Assembly (NCBI GenBank): GCA_050084515.1
Contig: CM114272.1
Coordinates: 18,662,001 to 18,726,000 of the forward strand
Source of the DNA: Blasia pusilla
Taxonomy: Eukaryota; Marchantiophyta; Marchantiopsida; Blasiales
Reading direction: 5' to 3'
DNA length: 64,000 nt
Part shown: positions 37,589 to 48,239 of the stretch, one piece after another
Numbering within the stretch: position 1 is the first letter of the stretch
How the letters are laid out: each line of letters begins with the position of its first letter
Notes under the pieces: generated by a model
Told to the model about the DNA's origin: nothing
What the model saw: only the letters and a program-made list of their open reading frames with translations
Databases searched by the model: none
Program-made: the position numbers and the translations under genes

Positions 37589-37719
37589 GCCGCCTTATAC
37601 TCTACCTCGATAGAAGAAAGAGCCATTGTAGGTTGCTTCTTTCTGACCCATGACACCACAGCTGATCCTACCAAGAAGTAATAACCCGAAATTGATCTCC
37701 AAGAATCTGAATCTCCTGC

Positions 37720-38742
37720 CTAATTCGAGTCACAAAAAGCTCTCAGTTCCGTCCCTGTTCCATAGGTGATGCCGTACTCCATAGTGGCTTTGATGTACTT
37801 CAACACACGCATCCCTGCCTTCCAATGGTTCTCACGAGGCTTAGTTGAGAACCTACTCAACACTCCCACAACGAAACTAATATCTGGTCTAGTATTACAC
37901 AAAAATATCAAACTGCCTACAAGCTTTCTATACAACTTTTCATCTACCAATGGTGAAACATCCTCCATTGAGAGTTTCAACTCTACCTCCGTTGACGAGA
38001 CCATTGCCTTATACTCGGTCATCTCAAATGCCTTCAAGATTTCTCTAGCATACTTTTGCTGAGAGAGAAAAATAGAATCTGAGTGTTTCCAAATCTCTAG
38101 CCCTATAAAGTAGTGCAAAAGACCTAAATCTGAAATTTCAAACTCAAATTTCAACACTCCATTCATTTCCTCTATTTTCTTACTGTGGTCTCTTGTGATG
38201 ATCACATCATCCACATACATGACTATCAACATATACATCCCGTCTTCGCAAAACACATATAAATTTTCTTCAGACGGACTCTTGATGAGACCCTTCTCCC
38301 GGAAGAATGTATCTATTCGTTGATACTATACCCTTGGGGCTTGCTTCAACCCATACAATGCTTGATGAAGTAAACAGACTTTCTCTTCTGATCCAGGTGT
38401 CTCAAAACCTGGTGGTTGAGATACATACACCTCCTCCTTGAGACTTCCGTTCAGAAAGGCAGACTTCACATCGTATTGGTATACATGCCAACGTCTTGTT
38501 CCTACAATCGCTAGAAAAATTTGAATGGTTTTCATCCTTGCACTAGGAGCAAAAGTCTCATAGTAGTCAAAACCTTTCATTTGTGAGCATCCTTGTGCAA
38601 CCAACCTTGCTTTGAATTTATCCAATGTACCATCCGACTTGTACTTGGTCTTGTACACCCACTTGGTGCATATTATCTTCATGTCCTTTGGCTTCTCAAC
38701 CAAAGTCCAAGTTTCATTTCTCTGAATAGCATCCATCTCCAT
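37720..38742 (-). pseudogene. copia reverse transcriptase in two pieces
   Basis: The N-terminal piece (38742-38326) has [38 protein letters not shown] (first catalytic Asp) and ALYGLKQAP. The second (38256-37720) has YVDD (catalytic pair), DLGLLHYFIGLEI and GSLIFLCNTRPDISF. A stop or frame break near 38260-38325 separates them. The order and motifs are those of Ty1/copia. Confidence 0.92.
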
Positions 38743-39367
38743 CTGCAGGGCCTCTCTCTATTGAGGATGAGCAAGGGCCTCATCCAAGCATGATGGCTCT
38801 TCCACCTTCAAGACCTGTGTCATCAAGACCATGTTGACGATATGTTCCGAAGCTCTATTCTACTCCTCTAGTCTCTTGGATCTCCTTGGATGTGTAACAA
38901 CTTCATCAATTGTTGGTGAATCCTTACCATCCAAGAGCTGCTTTATCCACTTAGGGTATGAGGACTGTATTGGAAGAGCATGCTGCTCTTTGCAATCATC
39001 ACCAAATTCTTCTTCTTGATGATCTAGTGTAAATATTGGCGGTGTGCTCTGGTGGGTTATCTCTTTGTTTGATGATAATGTGGACGGACTTTTGATATCC
39101 GCCACTTGACAAGGCTGTTCCTAGAACACCACATCACGACTCACAAGCATCTTCTTTGCCTCAAGATACCATAGGCGATAAGCTTTAGACTCATCACTGT
39201 ATCCCATAAAGATGCACTTCTTGCTCTTGGACTCCAGCTTGGTCTTGGATGCTTCAGGAATATATACAAAGCACTCACTACCAAAAGTTCTGAAATGTTG
39301 GACTCATGGTACCTTACCTGAGTATGATTGATGAGGAGTCATGCCTTGCACTGACTTGGTAGCACTT

Positions 39368-40009
39368 CTATTTAGAATGTAAACGGCAGATAATGACTTT
39401 CGCCCAAAATCCTTCTGTCAAACCTTTTGCTTTCATCATACATCTTGCCATCTCCACCACTGTACGGTTTCGACGCTCAACCACTCCATTTTTTTGTGGT
39501 GTATATGCCGTGGTTAAGTGTCGCTTGATTCCATGCTCCCCCAAATATTTGTTGAATTCTGTTGATAAGAATTCTCCTCCTCGATCGGTGGGAAGCTTTT
39601 GTACCTTCTTTCTTGTCTCATTCTCAACCAGCTTGTGCCATATTTTAAATTTTCCAAAAGCACTTGCCTTATCACGAAGAAAATACACCCACATCTTCCT
39701 ACTATAATCGTTGATAACTATAAAGAAGTAGGAAGAACCATCTAATGCCCATGTTCTCATTTTACCACAGAGGTCAACATGAATCAGCTCTAGAGGAGCC
39801 TTTGCTCTATTTTTGGACTCTTGTGGAAATGGTTGTCGGTGTTGCTTGCCCATCATACAAGCTTCATATGTATCCGACACTCTAGAAATTGTTGATAAAT
39901 CAACAACCATGCCAGATTTTTGCATTTGACTTAGTAAGAGAAAGCTTAGGTGACCAAATCTTTCATGCCACAACTTATTGCTACTAAGATCTGTACCTAC
40001 ACTTTTCAT
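39368..40009 (-). pseudogene. copia integrase (GAG-pre-integrase zinc part and catalytic core)
   Basis: The zinc-binding N-terminus shows LWHERFGHLS and then YEACMMGKQH, in which the expected first Cys of CX2C is Tyr. The DDE core is readable as LIHVDLCG (Asp), LPTDRGGEF (Asp) and KNGVVERRNRT (Glu). It would insert cDNA into host DNA. Broken pol sequence between integrase and RT (38860-39367) is partly readable as integrase C-terminus and linker. Confidence 0.9.
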
Positions 40010-40499
40010 GAAAGCATATAACTCTTAGATATTTCCACGTCGTATACCTTCACCCACTACTTTCCCATTGGCATCCTTAATGACTACTCCAGTTTTCTTG
40101 AGACGAACTTCTAGGTCACGATCACATAATACTACTACTGGAATAAAATTTTGCTTCAACTATGGTACGTACAGTACATCAGTTAACTTCTTTTCATCTC
40201 TTGTTTGTGAGACTAAAGAAATTGTGCCTTTCCCTTCTACATGGCACTTTGCATTATTCCCAACAATAGCAATGATGGGCTCATGTAGAAGCTATAAGGA
40301 GCTATATTAATCCTTATGATTGGTCATATGCCTAGATGCTCCACTATCGAGCACCTATGCATCTTTACTCTTTGACTTAGTGGAATTTTCTTCCTATGTG
40401 AAAAACTCTTCGATTGCTACCCAAGCATCTACTTCATGTTCTCCTAGTTCTACAAAATTTCCAGACTCCTTCTTAGGTCTTAAACAACCGTTCTTCTCA

Positions 40500-41302
40500 T
40501 CCTGACTCCTCTTTCTACAATCTTTGATAAGATCACCTAGGTTATCACAATAAAAGCATTTGAAGGTTTTCCTTGGAAATTTCTTCTTGACATTTGAATT
40601 TTAATCATGATTTCTACCTTTGTGTACGTTGGCAGTAAATGCTACATCACTTCCCTCTCTTGCTTTGAAGCGCATTTCCTCTTCTACCAACATTGCACCA
40701 AATTGTTCAAAAGTAAGCGGCGTGGGTCTTACTTGAGTATTCAATGCAATGACCGAACTGTCATACCTTGGAGGCAAAATCCTTATGCACCGACGTGCCA
40801 AATCTTTGCTAGACTTTGAAATTCCTACGGACGCCATCTGATCTTGAAGATTCTTGATCTTTGTCAAAAATTGCTCCGCGCTTTCTCCTTTTGAAAACTT
40901 CTCGGACGTAAGTTGATTCTCCAGATTTTGAATCCGAGTCTCATTCCTCGTTTCATACTCATTCTTTAGAATGTTCCACGCCTCAATAACAGTGGTTGTA
41001 TGTTGAATGAGAGTCATGACAGAATCAATTATATTCGTGACAATCGCATATAGAGCATCAGCGTTTCTGCATTTCTATGCCAGTAATACAACAGGATCGA
41101 TATCACCAGATGAAGATGAACATGAACATGCAAAACTCAAAGTAGCTTGTGGATTCGAATCGACACCTATGTCCGTCTCCCAGATCTCAAATGATTCGAG
41201 GAAAATTCTCATTTTGAACTTCCACAATGTATAGTTAGACCCATCTAACTTCCCTTCAACCAACGGAGGAGGGCGATCACGAACCGACGAAGAAGTAGCC
41301 AT
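40500..41302 (-). pseudogene. copia gag
   Basis: The N-terminal piece (41302-41075) has LDGSNYTLWKFKM, typical of copia gag. The next piece (41017-40601) is a retrotransposon gag domain (EAWNILKNEYE, LENQLTSEKF, ILPPRYDSS). A zinc knuckle follows near 40560-40515 as CFYCDNLGDLIKDC, where the usual His is Asp. The breaks between pieces make it a pseudogene. Confidence 0.88.
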
Positions 41303-41362
41303 CTCTCAAGATTTTGTGCAAACACACTAGATTGCCAGATACAAAATATTGTAAAACCTACT

Positions 41363-41374
41363 GCTCTGATACCA
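41363..41374 (-). other. primer binding site of nested copia
   Basis: On the minus strand TGGTATCAGAGC directly follows the 5' LTR. It is complementary to the 3' end of plant initiator-Met tRNA, the usual copia primer. Confidence 0.95.
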
Positions 41375-41822
41375 TGTGAGAAAATATAAAGTGACGAAAT
41401 CACTGAAATCTTTACAAAACTTAGAGACACAAAGTGGCCTAGTCCATCCGTGCGCTCATAGAAGAGCTTCGATGGAACCTGAACATGTAGATAACTCGAC
41501 ATACGAGAATGCGCTACCGCTGCGGCTCCCGAGGATTTCACTACTTTGGAAACTAGGGTTTTTTACCTATTTTTCTCATTTCTATTAATAAATTTTTTTG
41601 CATTACTAGGATTATCTAACCCTATATTGCATCAGGGTGCCTCGCACCCTGATGCAATATAGGGTTAGATAATCCTAATAACGCTACTCGTGAAACCACC
41701 TACGTCATATTACTATAACTCCTTCGACGTCTAAGTCAGAATCATCAATCTTGGCTTCTCCTCATACAAGGGGGCCGATCAGATTAATGGTGCTCAGAGA
41801 AGTGGATGTTGAGAATCCAACA
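41375..41822 (-). repeat. 5' LTR of nested copia element
   Basis: The LTR (448 bp, TG...CA) is highly similar to 36796-37241. The near-perfect palindrome lies at 41603-41681. Confidence 0.92.
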
Positions 41823-42306
41823 AGGTGGGGTCGGAGTGACTCTCAATTTCAGCACAGCGTTCAGAGGAAGGAGAGGAGAATCGAGACTGAAGTTCCTATT
41901 CCGCGGCCTCTCATATGGGGCGTGGCTCTTCTTTAGGTGCGGCGAAGAAGGAAGGAGAAAGAATCAGAACTGTAGTTCAATCTGCGGAGTGTCAACTGGG
42001 CGAGGCTCTCCCTACCAAGGTGCGGCACATCATGTGAAGCAGAGAGGGAGGAGTGAGCAAGAGGAATAATTTGGAACTCTTTCAGGTGAAGGATTTTCAC
42101 ACGCCCAAGTTTCAGGCGAGTTGGCAAAGCGGCGCAGCAATCGGAACCCAAGTTCCCATTAGGATCAGTTCATCACCCTTTTGTATCCCAAGGTAGTCTC
42201 TTTTGGTGCGCGCAAGAATCCCCACTCAAGTTCCCATTCCCACCTTAGTCTTGAGGCTTCAAGGTGGGAGAGGTGTCAAAGGTGCGAGTGGGCGTGAGAG
42301 GTGTCA

Positions 42307-42350
42307 TCCTCGCGCCCGCCAGCAAGCCAGCTTGCTGGCGGGCGCGAGGA
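42307..42350. repeat. perfect 20-bp GC-rich hairpin with 4-nt loop
   Basis: The arms TCCTCGCGCCCGCCAGCAAG and its exact complement flank CCAG. It lies in the gypsy leader about 440 bp before the gag start, so it would sit in the 5' leader of the genomic RNA. Confidence 0.9.
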
Positions 42351-42790
42351 CTTGGCAAGCTGATGCTGATCCAATTCATCATAACTTCCACGTCACCCAT
42401 CCAAGTCCTTTTCCTCCAAAGTGTGATTAATTGGAGAGTTCTTTTGCATGTTATGTTACCAACACACCCACAAGGAAGTGATGGCTAGCTGTTACACACA
42501 GGAGAATTTATGCACTTACCTTGCTGCTTATGGAGATGTTTGAGGGGTGAGTTTTGGATGACACACATTGTGGATTAGTGCGTTGGTGAATGCACGGCAC
42601 TACCATGACTATTGTAGAGAGCTTGGTGGGATGGATGTATACCACACTAGTTGGGAGTGACTAAGTGTGCAGGCTATTTGCCGAGTGTTGATCGCAAGTG
42701 AGATAAGTGGGGGCGTGTCCACACTTTGGGCATTGTCTAGTGCAAAGCTAGTGGCTTGGGAGTGAGTCATAGTAGTTTGCAGGTTTCACC

Positions 42791-44434
42791 ATGGTTCATC
42801 CACATAGTATTGGGGAGCGTGGTAGTGGTAGAAGTGGCAGAGGATTTACATGGAGTGGAGCTAGGTATTGAGGGTTTCCACACGAGGAACCACCTCAACC
42901 GCCAGTTGGAGTTACTCCAGAGGTGACATCAACGGATTATGAGTAACTTGAGAGGCCACAGAGTGTCGCAAGTGCCGCCACACTGTTTTTGTGGGATATG
43001 GATGATTGCGATACTTATGGGTCTATGAGGGGACCCCGACGGTTCTCAAGCATGGTGGGAACTATCGAGTTGGATGATTTTATGGAGGATTTTGATAGTT
43101 GGTGCAATGCACAGAGGATGCGGAACCAGCAGAGATTCGACCCTTTTATAGTGTGGAAGGGACTTTTTCAGCATCAGGAGGGCCCTCCCATGGATGATTA
43201 TCACGAGTTTTGGATTCTACATGAGGCGGAGGTTGAGGCGTGGAGACTATTTTGGTCTCTAGGATATGTGTCCCTCACAGGGCGTGCGATGTATGATGTG
43301 GCAAGTGGAGTAGCACCCACTAACCGCACGAAGGAGAGACTTGGAGGAGTTGTCGACCCAAGTCTTGCGAGTGTGACTAGCCCAGTACCACCAGCGTTTA
43401 ACCCGTTGGTTGAGTTCTTCCGAGAGTTGGGGAGGAACTATGAGGGGGTGAGGATCGACAAGCTGAAGTTGATTCATGAGTTTCAAGGGAAAGCAGGAGA
43501 GAGTCTTCGAGAGGCCTATGCACGGCTTTGACAGTTGATCACAATGACTGAGGGTGTGATGGAAGCGCAGGACGTTCAATTTTGGTATGCGATGCTAGAC
43601 CGCGAGTTGCGGAAGAGAGTGCAAGATGCAACTCTCTTACATGTTGGTTTGCCTACTCTCAAGTCTGCATTTTTGTTGGCGGAGCGTATTGAGCTCAACA
43701 TACTTGAGGAGAGAGTTTTGATGATAGGTGCGTCATCTTCGAGGGAGACCACACGAGTGATGGTGTCTCTTTTAGTGCTGCAGTACACCACTCAAGATAG
43801 AGTCATGGGATCAAGGGCTACGACGCGAGGATACTAGGGGCCAGGACCACGACCAGTTCAGTCATACGCTGGGCAGTAGGGCTTAGGTATTTCTTGTTGG
43901 ATGTGTGGAGGATCACATCGTCAACGAGATTGTAGACAACGGAGTGGAGTGCAGAAAACACCATCAACTATATATGAGGCTGCCCAGGGGAGGCCACCCT
44001 CACCTTAGTGTGATGATTGCCAGAGATATGGGCATGCACATGAGAGATGTTTTGAGCTCCACCTCGAGCTGCGCCTAGAGGGAGGTCGAGGACCTGGAGG
44101 GGGTAGAGGACGAGGTGTAGGAGGTCGAGGACGTGGTAGAGGCAGGACCCCACCACCTGCCAGAGCAAGTGCAGCACTTGCATTAGAGGCAACTTTGGCA
44201 AGGATTGCTCAGTTGGAGCAACGCCTTCACGCTATGACGTCCCAGCAGGCATCTACATCAGGTGTAGAGTGCGCATCGACTTTCGGATCTGCTCAGGCCC
44301 ACGGTATGGCGGGAGATCTAGGAGGTACGGAATTTTTTTGCAACACCGCACAGATGGATGCAGATGCAGTGGCTACAAGAGGCGCGGTGAGAGATTCTGA
44401 GCCACGAGGATCCGATGTGGAGTTGGATCCCTAG
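42791..44434 (+). pseudogene. gypsy gag with two zinc knuckles, seven in-frame stops
   Basis: From ATG 42791 one frame runs to the protease with no frameshift but seven stops (42869, 42944, 43529, 43835, 43877, 44006 and 44432). The middle, around 43040-43700, looks like a retrotransposon gag domain (DFDSWCNAQRM, FQGKAGESLREAYARL). Zinc knuckles follow: CWMCGGSHRQRDC (about 43898) and CDDCQRYGHAHERC (about 44009; CX2CX4HX4C). A Gly/Arg-rich tail (about 44090-44160) suits nucleic-acid binding. Gag would form the particle and package RNA. Most stops are one C-to-T change from CGA, CAG or CAA. Confidence 0.85.
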
Positions 44435-45292
44435 AGGGGAGAAGTTGGCAAGAAGGCTAGACTTCCCCAGTATTTTACATTGTCAGAGGCTCTTTGGACC
44501 CCGTCGATGGTCCCTAGACAACCTTTGAGGTGTGTTGTTGTCGTAGATGCCGATGTAGTTAGAGGAGCGAGTGAGGCGAGTACGTCTACCAAGCCTACGC
44601 AGCATTCGACACGGCCTAGTATTGGCATGTTACCAGAGATGATGATGGCTTTGTGTAACGTCCCACTATTTATGGCCATAGATTTTTTGACATGTGGAGG
44701 TCGATCAACAGATTTTTTCTGGTTGGCGGCAATGCTCTGTGAGAGCGATGAGTTTGGTTCTTCTAGTGTTGACACTCGCACAGGAGATGTGGCAAAGGTA
44801 TCCTTAGAGCAGGTGCTCAGGACGAGAGCCACAGAGAGTTGGCATGCAACATCGGCTAGAGTGGCGGAGTTGCTAGCTAGACTAGCAATAGAGCGTGCAA
44901 CCGTCTCACCAGGAGTTGTTGTCTTGGACAACCGAGATGGAGTTTTCCAGTTGGTTGGTCCATCTGGAGTCGTGTATCGATCGTAGAGAGTGCTACTTGA
45001 TTCAGGAGCACAACCCCTCATGTTGGGGATTGTGGAAGTGTAAGATTACTCCATGTCCATTCCAGATTCAGACTTCACTAGGAGGCACATTCCCGACACA
45101 GTTCATGACTGGCGATGAGATTGCAGTGAGGATTCGGCCGGATCATCCTACGGATAGTGCAATGGTGCGGACGCAAACGGTTGTAACACCGGCCGAGTCT
45201 TATGACATTTTGGCAGGGGCTACCACATTGTATCCTCTAGGGTTCACACTTGAATTTTGGGAGGAGACAACCTCCTATCGACTAGGTTGGTA
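44435..45292 (+). pseudogene. gypsy aspartic protease region
   Basis: The gag frame continues to VLLDSGAQPLMLG (about 44989-45027), the retropepsin active site (DSGA). It then breaks near 45040, and the rest continues in another frame: YDILAGATTLYPLGFTLEFW (about 45207-45266), the retropepsin C-terminal part. The domain would cleave the gag-pol polyprotein. The roughly 450 nt upstream form a linker without recognised domain. Confidence 0.8.
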
Positions 45293-45636
45293 GTCAGGTA
45301 AGGGACGAGCCAATCAACTATCCTTGCTGACTGTCAAGGAGATTTGATGGTTCACTCCGATTGTCGACCACAGCAGATGCACCTTATTGTGGCACGTTAT
45401 GTTGGCCTGGAGATTTACTGGAGGGGAACGCTGATGCAGAGGATATTCTTGTAGAGGATAGTCGTGAGGAGTGGCATGCGATGACGAGTGTGGCAACATC
45501 TGCTGGTGATACTTCTTCAGCTTTGTGGGGAACAAGCATCGATTAGCAGAGGAGAGCAGACGAGCTCGTGAGGCAGACGTGGAGCCCAGCCTATGCTCTA
45601 GAGTGAGACGGGATAGAGTTACCATGTGCTCTAGGA

Positions 45637-46450
45637 GTGAAGACGTTGACACCCTTGGATACCACATCGATTGTGTGGCAGTTTCCCGAGGAGGGTGTAC
45701 GTATACTAGATCTCTTTGGAGGGATTAGTACAGCGTTGGCTGCAGTGTTGCAGGTCGGATTACGAGAACAACAATACTTGTATGTGGAGAGGGATGAGAC
45801 TGCACGTAGAGTCTCATTACATCATATTCGAGACTAGTCCAGAAATATCCTCAATTATTGCTAGTGTCTGCAGTTAGGGGATATCATAATGTATTGTCAG
45901 CCAACATTTTGTTGTTGGGGGCCAAATCTGGATAGGGTTGGTCCGATACACTTGGTGGTGGCAGGGTGGCCATGTCAGGGTCATTCTTTGGCGGGTCAGG
46001 GACTTGGTTTGCATGACCCGAGGTCGGCCATATTTTGGGAGATGTTGCGAGTTCTTCATCACTTGCAGACTACCCAGCGATGTTCTACATGCTACATTTT
46101 GGAGAACGTCCCATTGTTAGGTAACACTCATGCCCAAGTGATGATGAGTATACATCAGGTGCGATTATGGATAGGACCGACGGTAATGTTGGATGCGGCA
46201 AATATTGGATCGCGCGCACACCGTCCATGATTGTGGTGGACGAACCTTTTACCATGTGATATGGGATGAGCAGGCAAGTACATTGGTAGAGCCCAACGCT
46301 GACAAGTGAGAGCGAGCTATGGGGTTCTCTACACGTATGACGGCGGTGCCTATGATGGCAGAGGCATTGCGCAGATAGGAATTGGGTCAAGCTAAGGACC
46401 TTAACTGTCTTACTTAGGTGTTTAGTCTTGGTTTGGCTAAGCAACGATGG
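45637..46450 (+). pseudogene. Dnmt3-like DNA cytosine-5 methyltransferase domain inside the retrotransposon
   Basis: This domain transfers methyl groups from S-adenosylmethionine to cytosine in DNA. Motifs in order are ILDLFGGISTALAAVLQVG (motif I, about 45700), YVERDETARRVSLHH (II, about 45780), GPIHLVVAGWPCQGHS (IV, catalytic Pro-Cys, about 45940-45990), DPRSAIFWEMLRVLHHLQ (V, about 46017), YILENVPLLG (VI, about 46091), and MLDAANIGSRAHRP (VIII, about 46190). The DA...SR-HRPRLW arrangement resembles Dnmt3/DRM more than Dnmt1. After a frame change, ERAMGF (about 46312) and LGQAKDLN suggest the last motifs. Compensating frameshifts lie near 45838-45920. It sits between protease and RT. All catalytic motifs survive, but not in one frame. 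Confidence 0.88.
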
Positions 46451-46689
46451 ATGCGAGAGGCGTCTGTGACATTACATCCACTTTGCAGCGCAGCGTCTAT
46501 TGGGACGAGTGAGACATTGGCTGGGGGCACGATGGTGATGGAGAGGCATCCATGGACTTCATGGGATATGTCACGAGAGCACAGAGAGATGGGAGTGCAT
46601 TTTGCTGATGCAGGACATGGTGAAGTGCCTAGAGAGTTGGTGTCTGAGTTGGGAGCGCATGTTGCTGCACCAGAGGTTGCTAGTTAGCA

Positions 46690-47690
46690 ACCACCACCCT
46701 CCTCTTCTGTAGAGGTCACGAGAGACATGGGAGCCGGTGATAAGAGCGGAGAAGAGACAAGTGTTGCAGTTCTTGTGGAGATTCACAGACTGTTTTGCAT
46801 ATAGTATGCACGACTTGGGTACGCTCAAGGGTCCAAGTATTTGGATCGAGTTGGATAGTGATACTCCTATCTTTCGACAACCCTATAGGTATTCCGACAT
46901 ATAGCGAGCCTTGATTCAAAGTAGGAGTCGAGACTTGGCTGACACTAGACTAGTGGAGAGATTGCTTGGAGAGTAAAGAAGGACATGCATGGCCAGTGGA
47001 CCGATATGCGGATGTGTGGGGATTACCGTCCTATCAATCAAAGGCCGATCGCTATGCCATGCCTACTCCCAATGAGATCTTTGATGCAATGGGGCATTCC
47101 AGGATCTTCTATTGTTTAGATCTCCATGTTGGCTATCATCAGTTGCCCATCTCAATGGAGGACAGGAGAAGACAGCATTTTAGGGGAAAGATCCTTTCGG
47201 GAAGGATTTTTTGTACCAATGGCGGTTCTTACCATTTGGGTTGAAGAACGCCCCTGCGAGTTTTCAGCAAGTTATGGATAGGATTTTGGCTGGTTTGGAT
47301 TATGAAAGATATACATCGATGACATTATCATCTTTAGTGCCACACTTGAGGAGCATGAGAGATATCTGAAGGAGGTGTTTTGACGATTGCAGTTACATGG
47401 GCTGAAGTTACATCTAGGCAAGTGCAGGTTCTTCCATGACCTGGTTGAGTACCTTAGACATACCATTTATCCATGGGGTATTGGATTTCAGCGGATGAAG
47501 GTGGAGGCCATAGCGTGCATTTCCCGCCCTACACATGTGAGTCAAGTTCGAGCTTTCATGGGATTGGCAAACTACTACTGACGATACGTGAAGGGCTTTA
47601 GTGCGATTGTGAAGGCACTGACTTTGCTGACTAGGTTGGACCAGGAGTGGTTTTGGGGAGATGATCAGGAGTGAGCATTTCAAGAGCTCA
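46690..47690 (+). pseudogene. gypsy reverse transcriptase
   Basis: RT blocks are readable in changing frames: CGDYRPIN (about 47015), RYAMPTPNEIFDAMGHSRIF (about 47050-47109), CLDLHVGYHQLPI (first catalytic Asp, about 47116), FLPFGLKNAPASFQQVMDRI (about 47224-47285), and YIDDIIIFS (catalytic YxDD, about 47309). GLKLHLGKCRFF and VSQVRAFMGLANYY follow. At least three frameshifts and several stops make it non-functional. The block set and order are those of Ty3/gypsy. Confidence 0.92.
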
Positions 47691-47699
47691 AGGACAGGT

Positions 47700-48115
47700 T
47701 GACGTCCTCACCCACTTTGAGGAGACATATGTATGGTCGTCCGTTCCAGTTACATACGGACTGGAGTATGTTGGGGTTAGGAGTGGTGCTAACTCAAAGA
47801 GATGATGAGGGGAAGGAGTTCATACAAGCTGCTCAAACAACGCTACAGAGGTAAAGCATAGTTCCTATGAGGGGGAGTGCTTAGCTGCAGTGTGGGCAGT
47901 GGCCCATTTTAGATGTTTTTTGATCGGGAACCCTTTCACGCTCATCACTGATCATCATCCATTCAAATGGTTGATGGAGTCTGACAAGCTTACATGGAAG
48001 CTTGCTAGATGGTCACTCCTATTGCAAGAGTATGATTTTCATGTTGTCCATCGCCCAGGATATCTGGACCAAGATGCGGAAAGGTTGAGCCGTAACCCAT
48101 GCACGAGCCAGAGCA
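47700..48115 (+). pseudogene. gypsy RNase H
   Basis: The remnant begins with LHTDWSMLGLGVVLTQRDD (about 47750-47810) and continues after a frame break with LAAVWAVAHFRCFLIG (about 47881), FTLITDHHPFKWLM (about 47936), KLARWSLLLQEYDF, and HRPGYLDQDAERLSRNP at the end. This is the Ty3/gypsy type of RNase H, directly downstream of RT. Confidence 0.9.
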
Positions 48116-48239
48116 ATGGGACTGGAGCGCGGTGGCATGGTGAGAGCGATGAGAAGATGGTGTCCGGTTGGCACGCATCTGCCTATTTGCGTCTGTTGGC
48201 TATGTCATGTCAACAAGAGGCATCCACTCTATGAGGGAG

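Larger units (their letters stand above)
36796..41822 (-). mobile_element. Ty1/copia retrotransposon nested in the gypsy leader
   Basis: Read on the minus strand, the 5' LTR is 41822-41375. The primer site TGGTATCAGAGC (41374-41363), complementary to initiator-Met tRNA, follows directly. Gag, integrase, RT and RNase H follow in that order, then a polypurine tract (AAGGGGGG, about 37242-37249) and the 3' LTR 37241-36796. Integrase before RT is diagnostic of copia. The flanking 5-mers AGAAG and AGGTG do not match well. A solo LTR of the same family lies at 56471-56980. Confidence 0.93.
35167..42790 (+). other. gypsy leader region with repeat array, split by a copia insertion
   Basis: This long stretch precedes gag. 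From about 36260 to 36795, and again from 41823 to about 42240, it consists of degenerate 60-110-bp repeats. Each carries a GGAACT...AGTTCC-like core, often followed by ATTCCG-type sequence and GGAGGTGG. The copia element at 36796-41822 splits the array. Frames here (for example 36191-36463) show no domain. The leader may hold packaging or regulatory signals. Confidence 0.6.

Noticed and set aside
44431-45021. 196-codon minus-strand frame
   Set aside because: It is the antisense shadow of the gypsy gag-protease region, which has zinc knuckles and DSGA on the plus strand.
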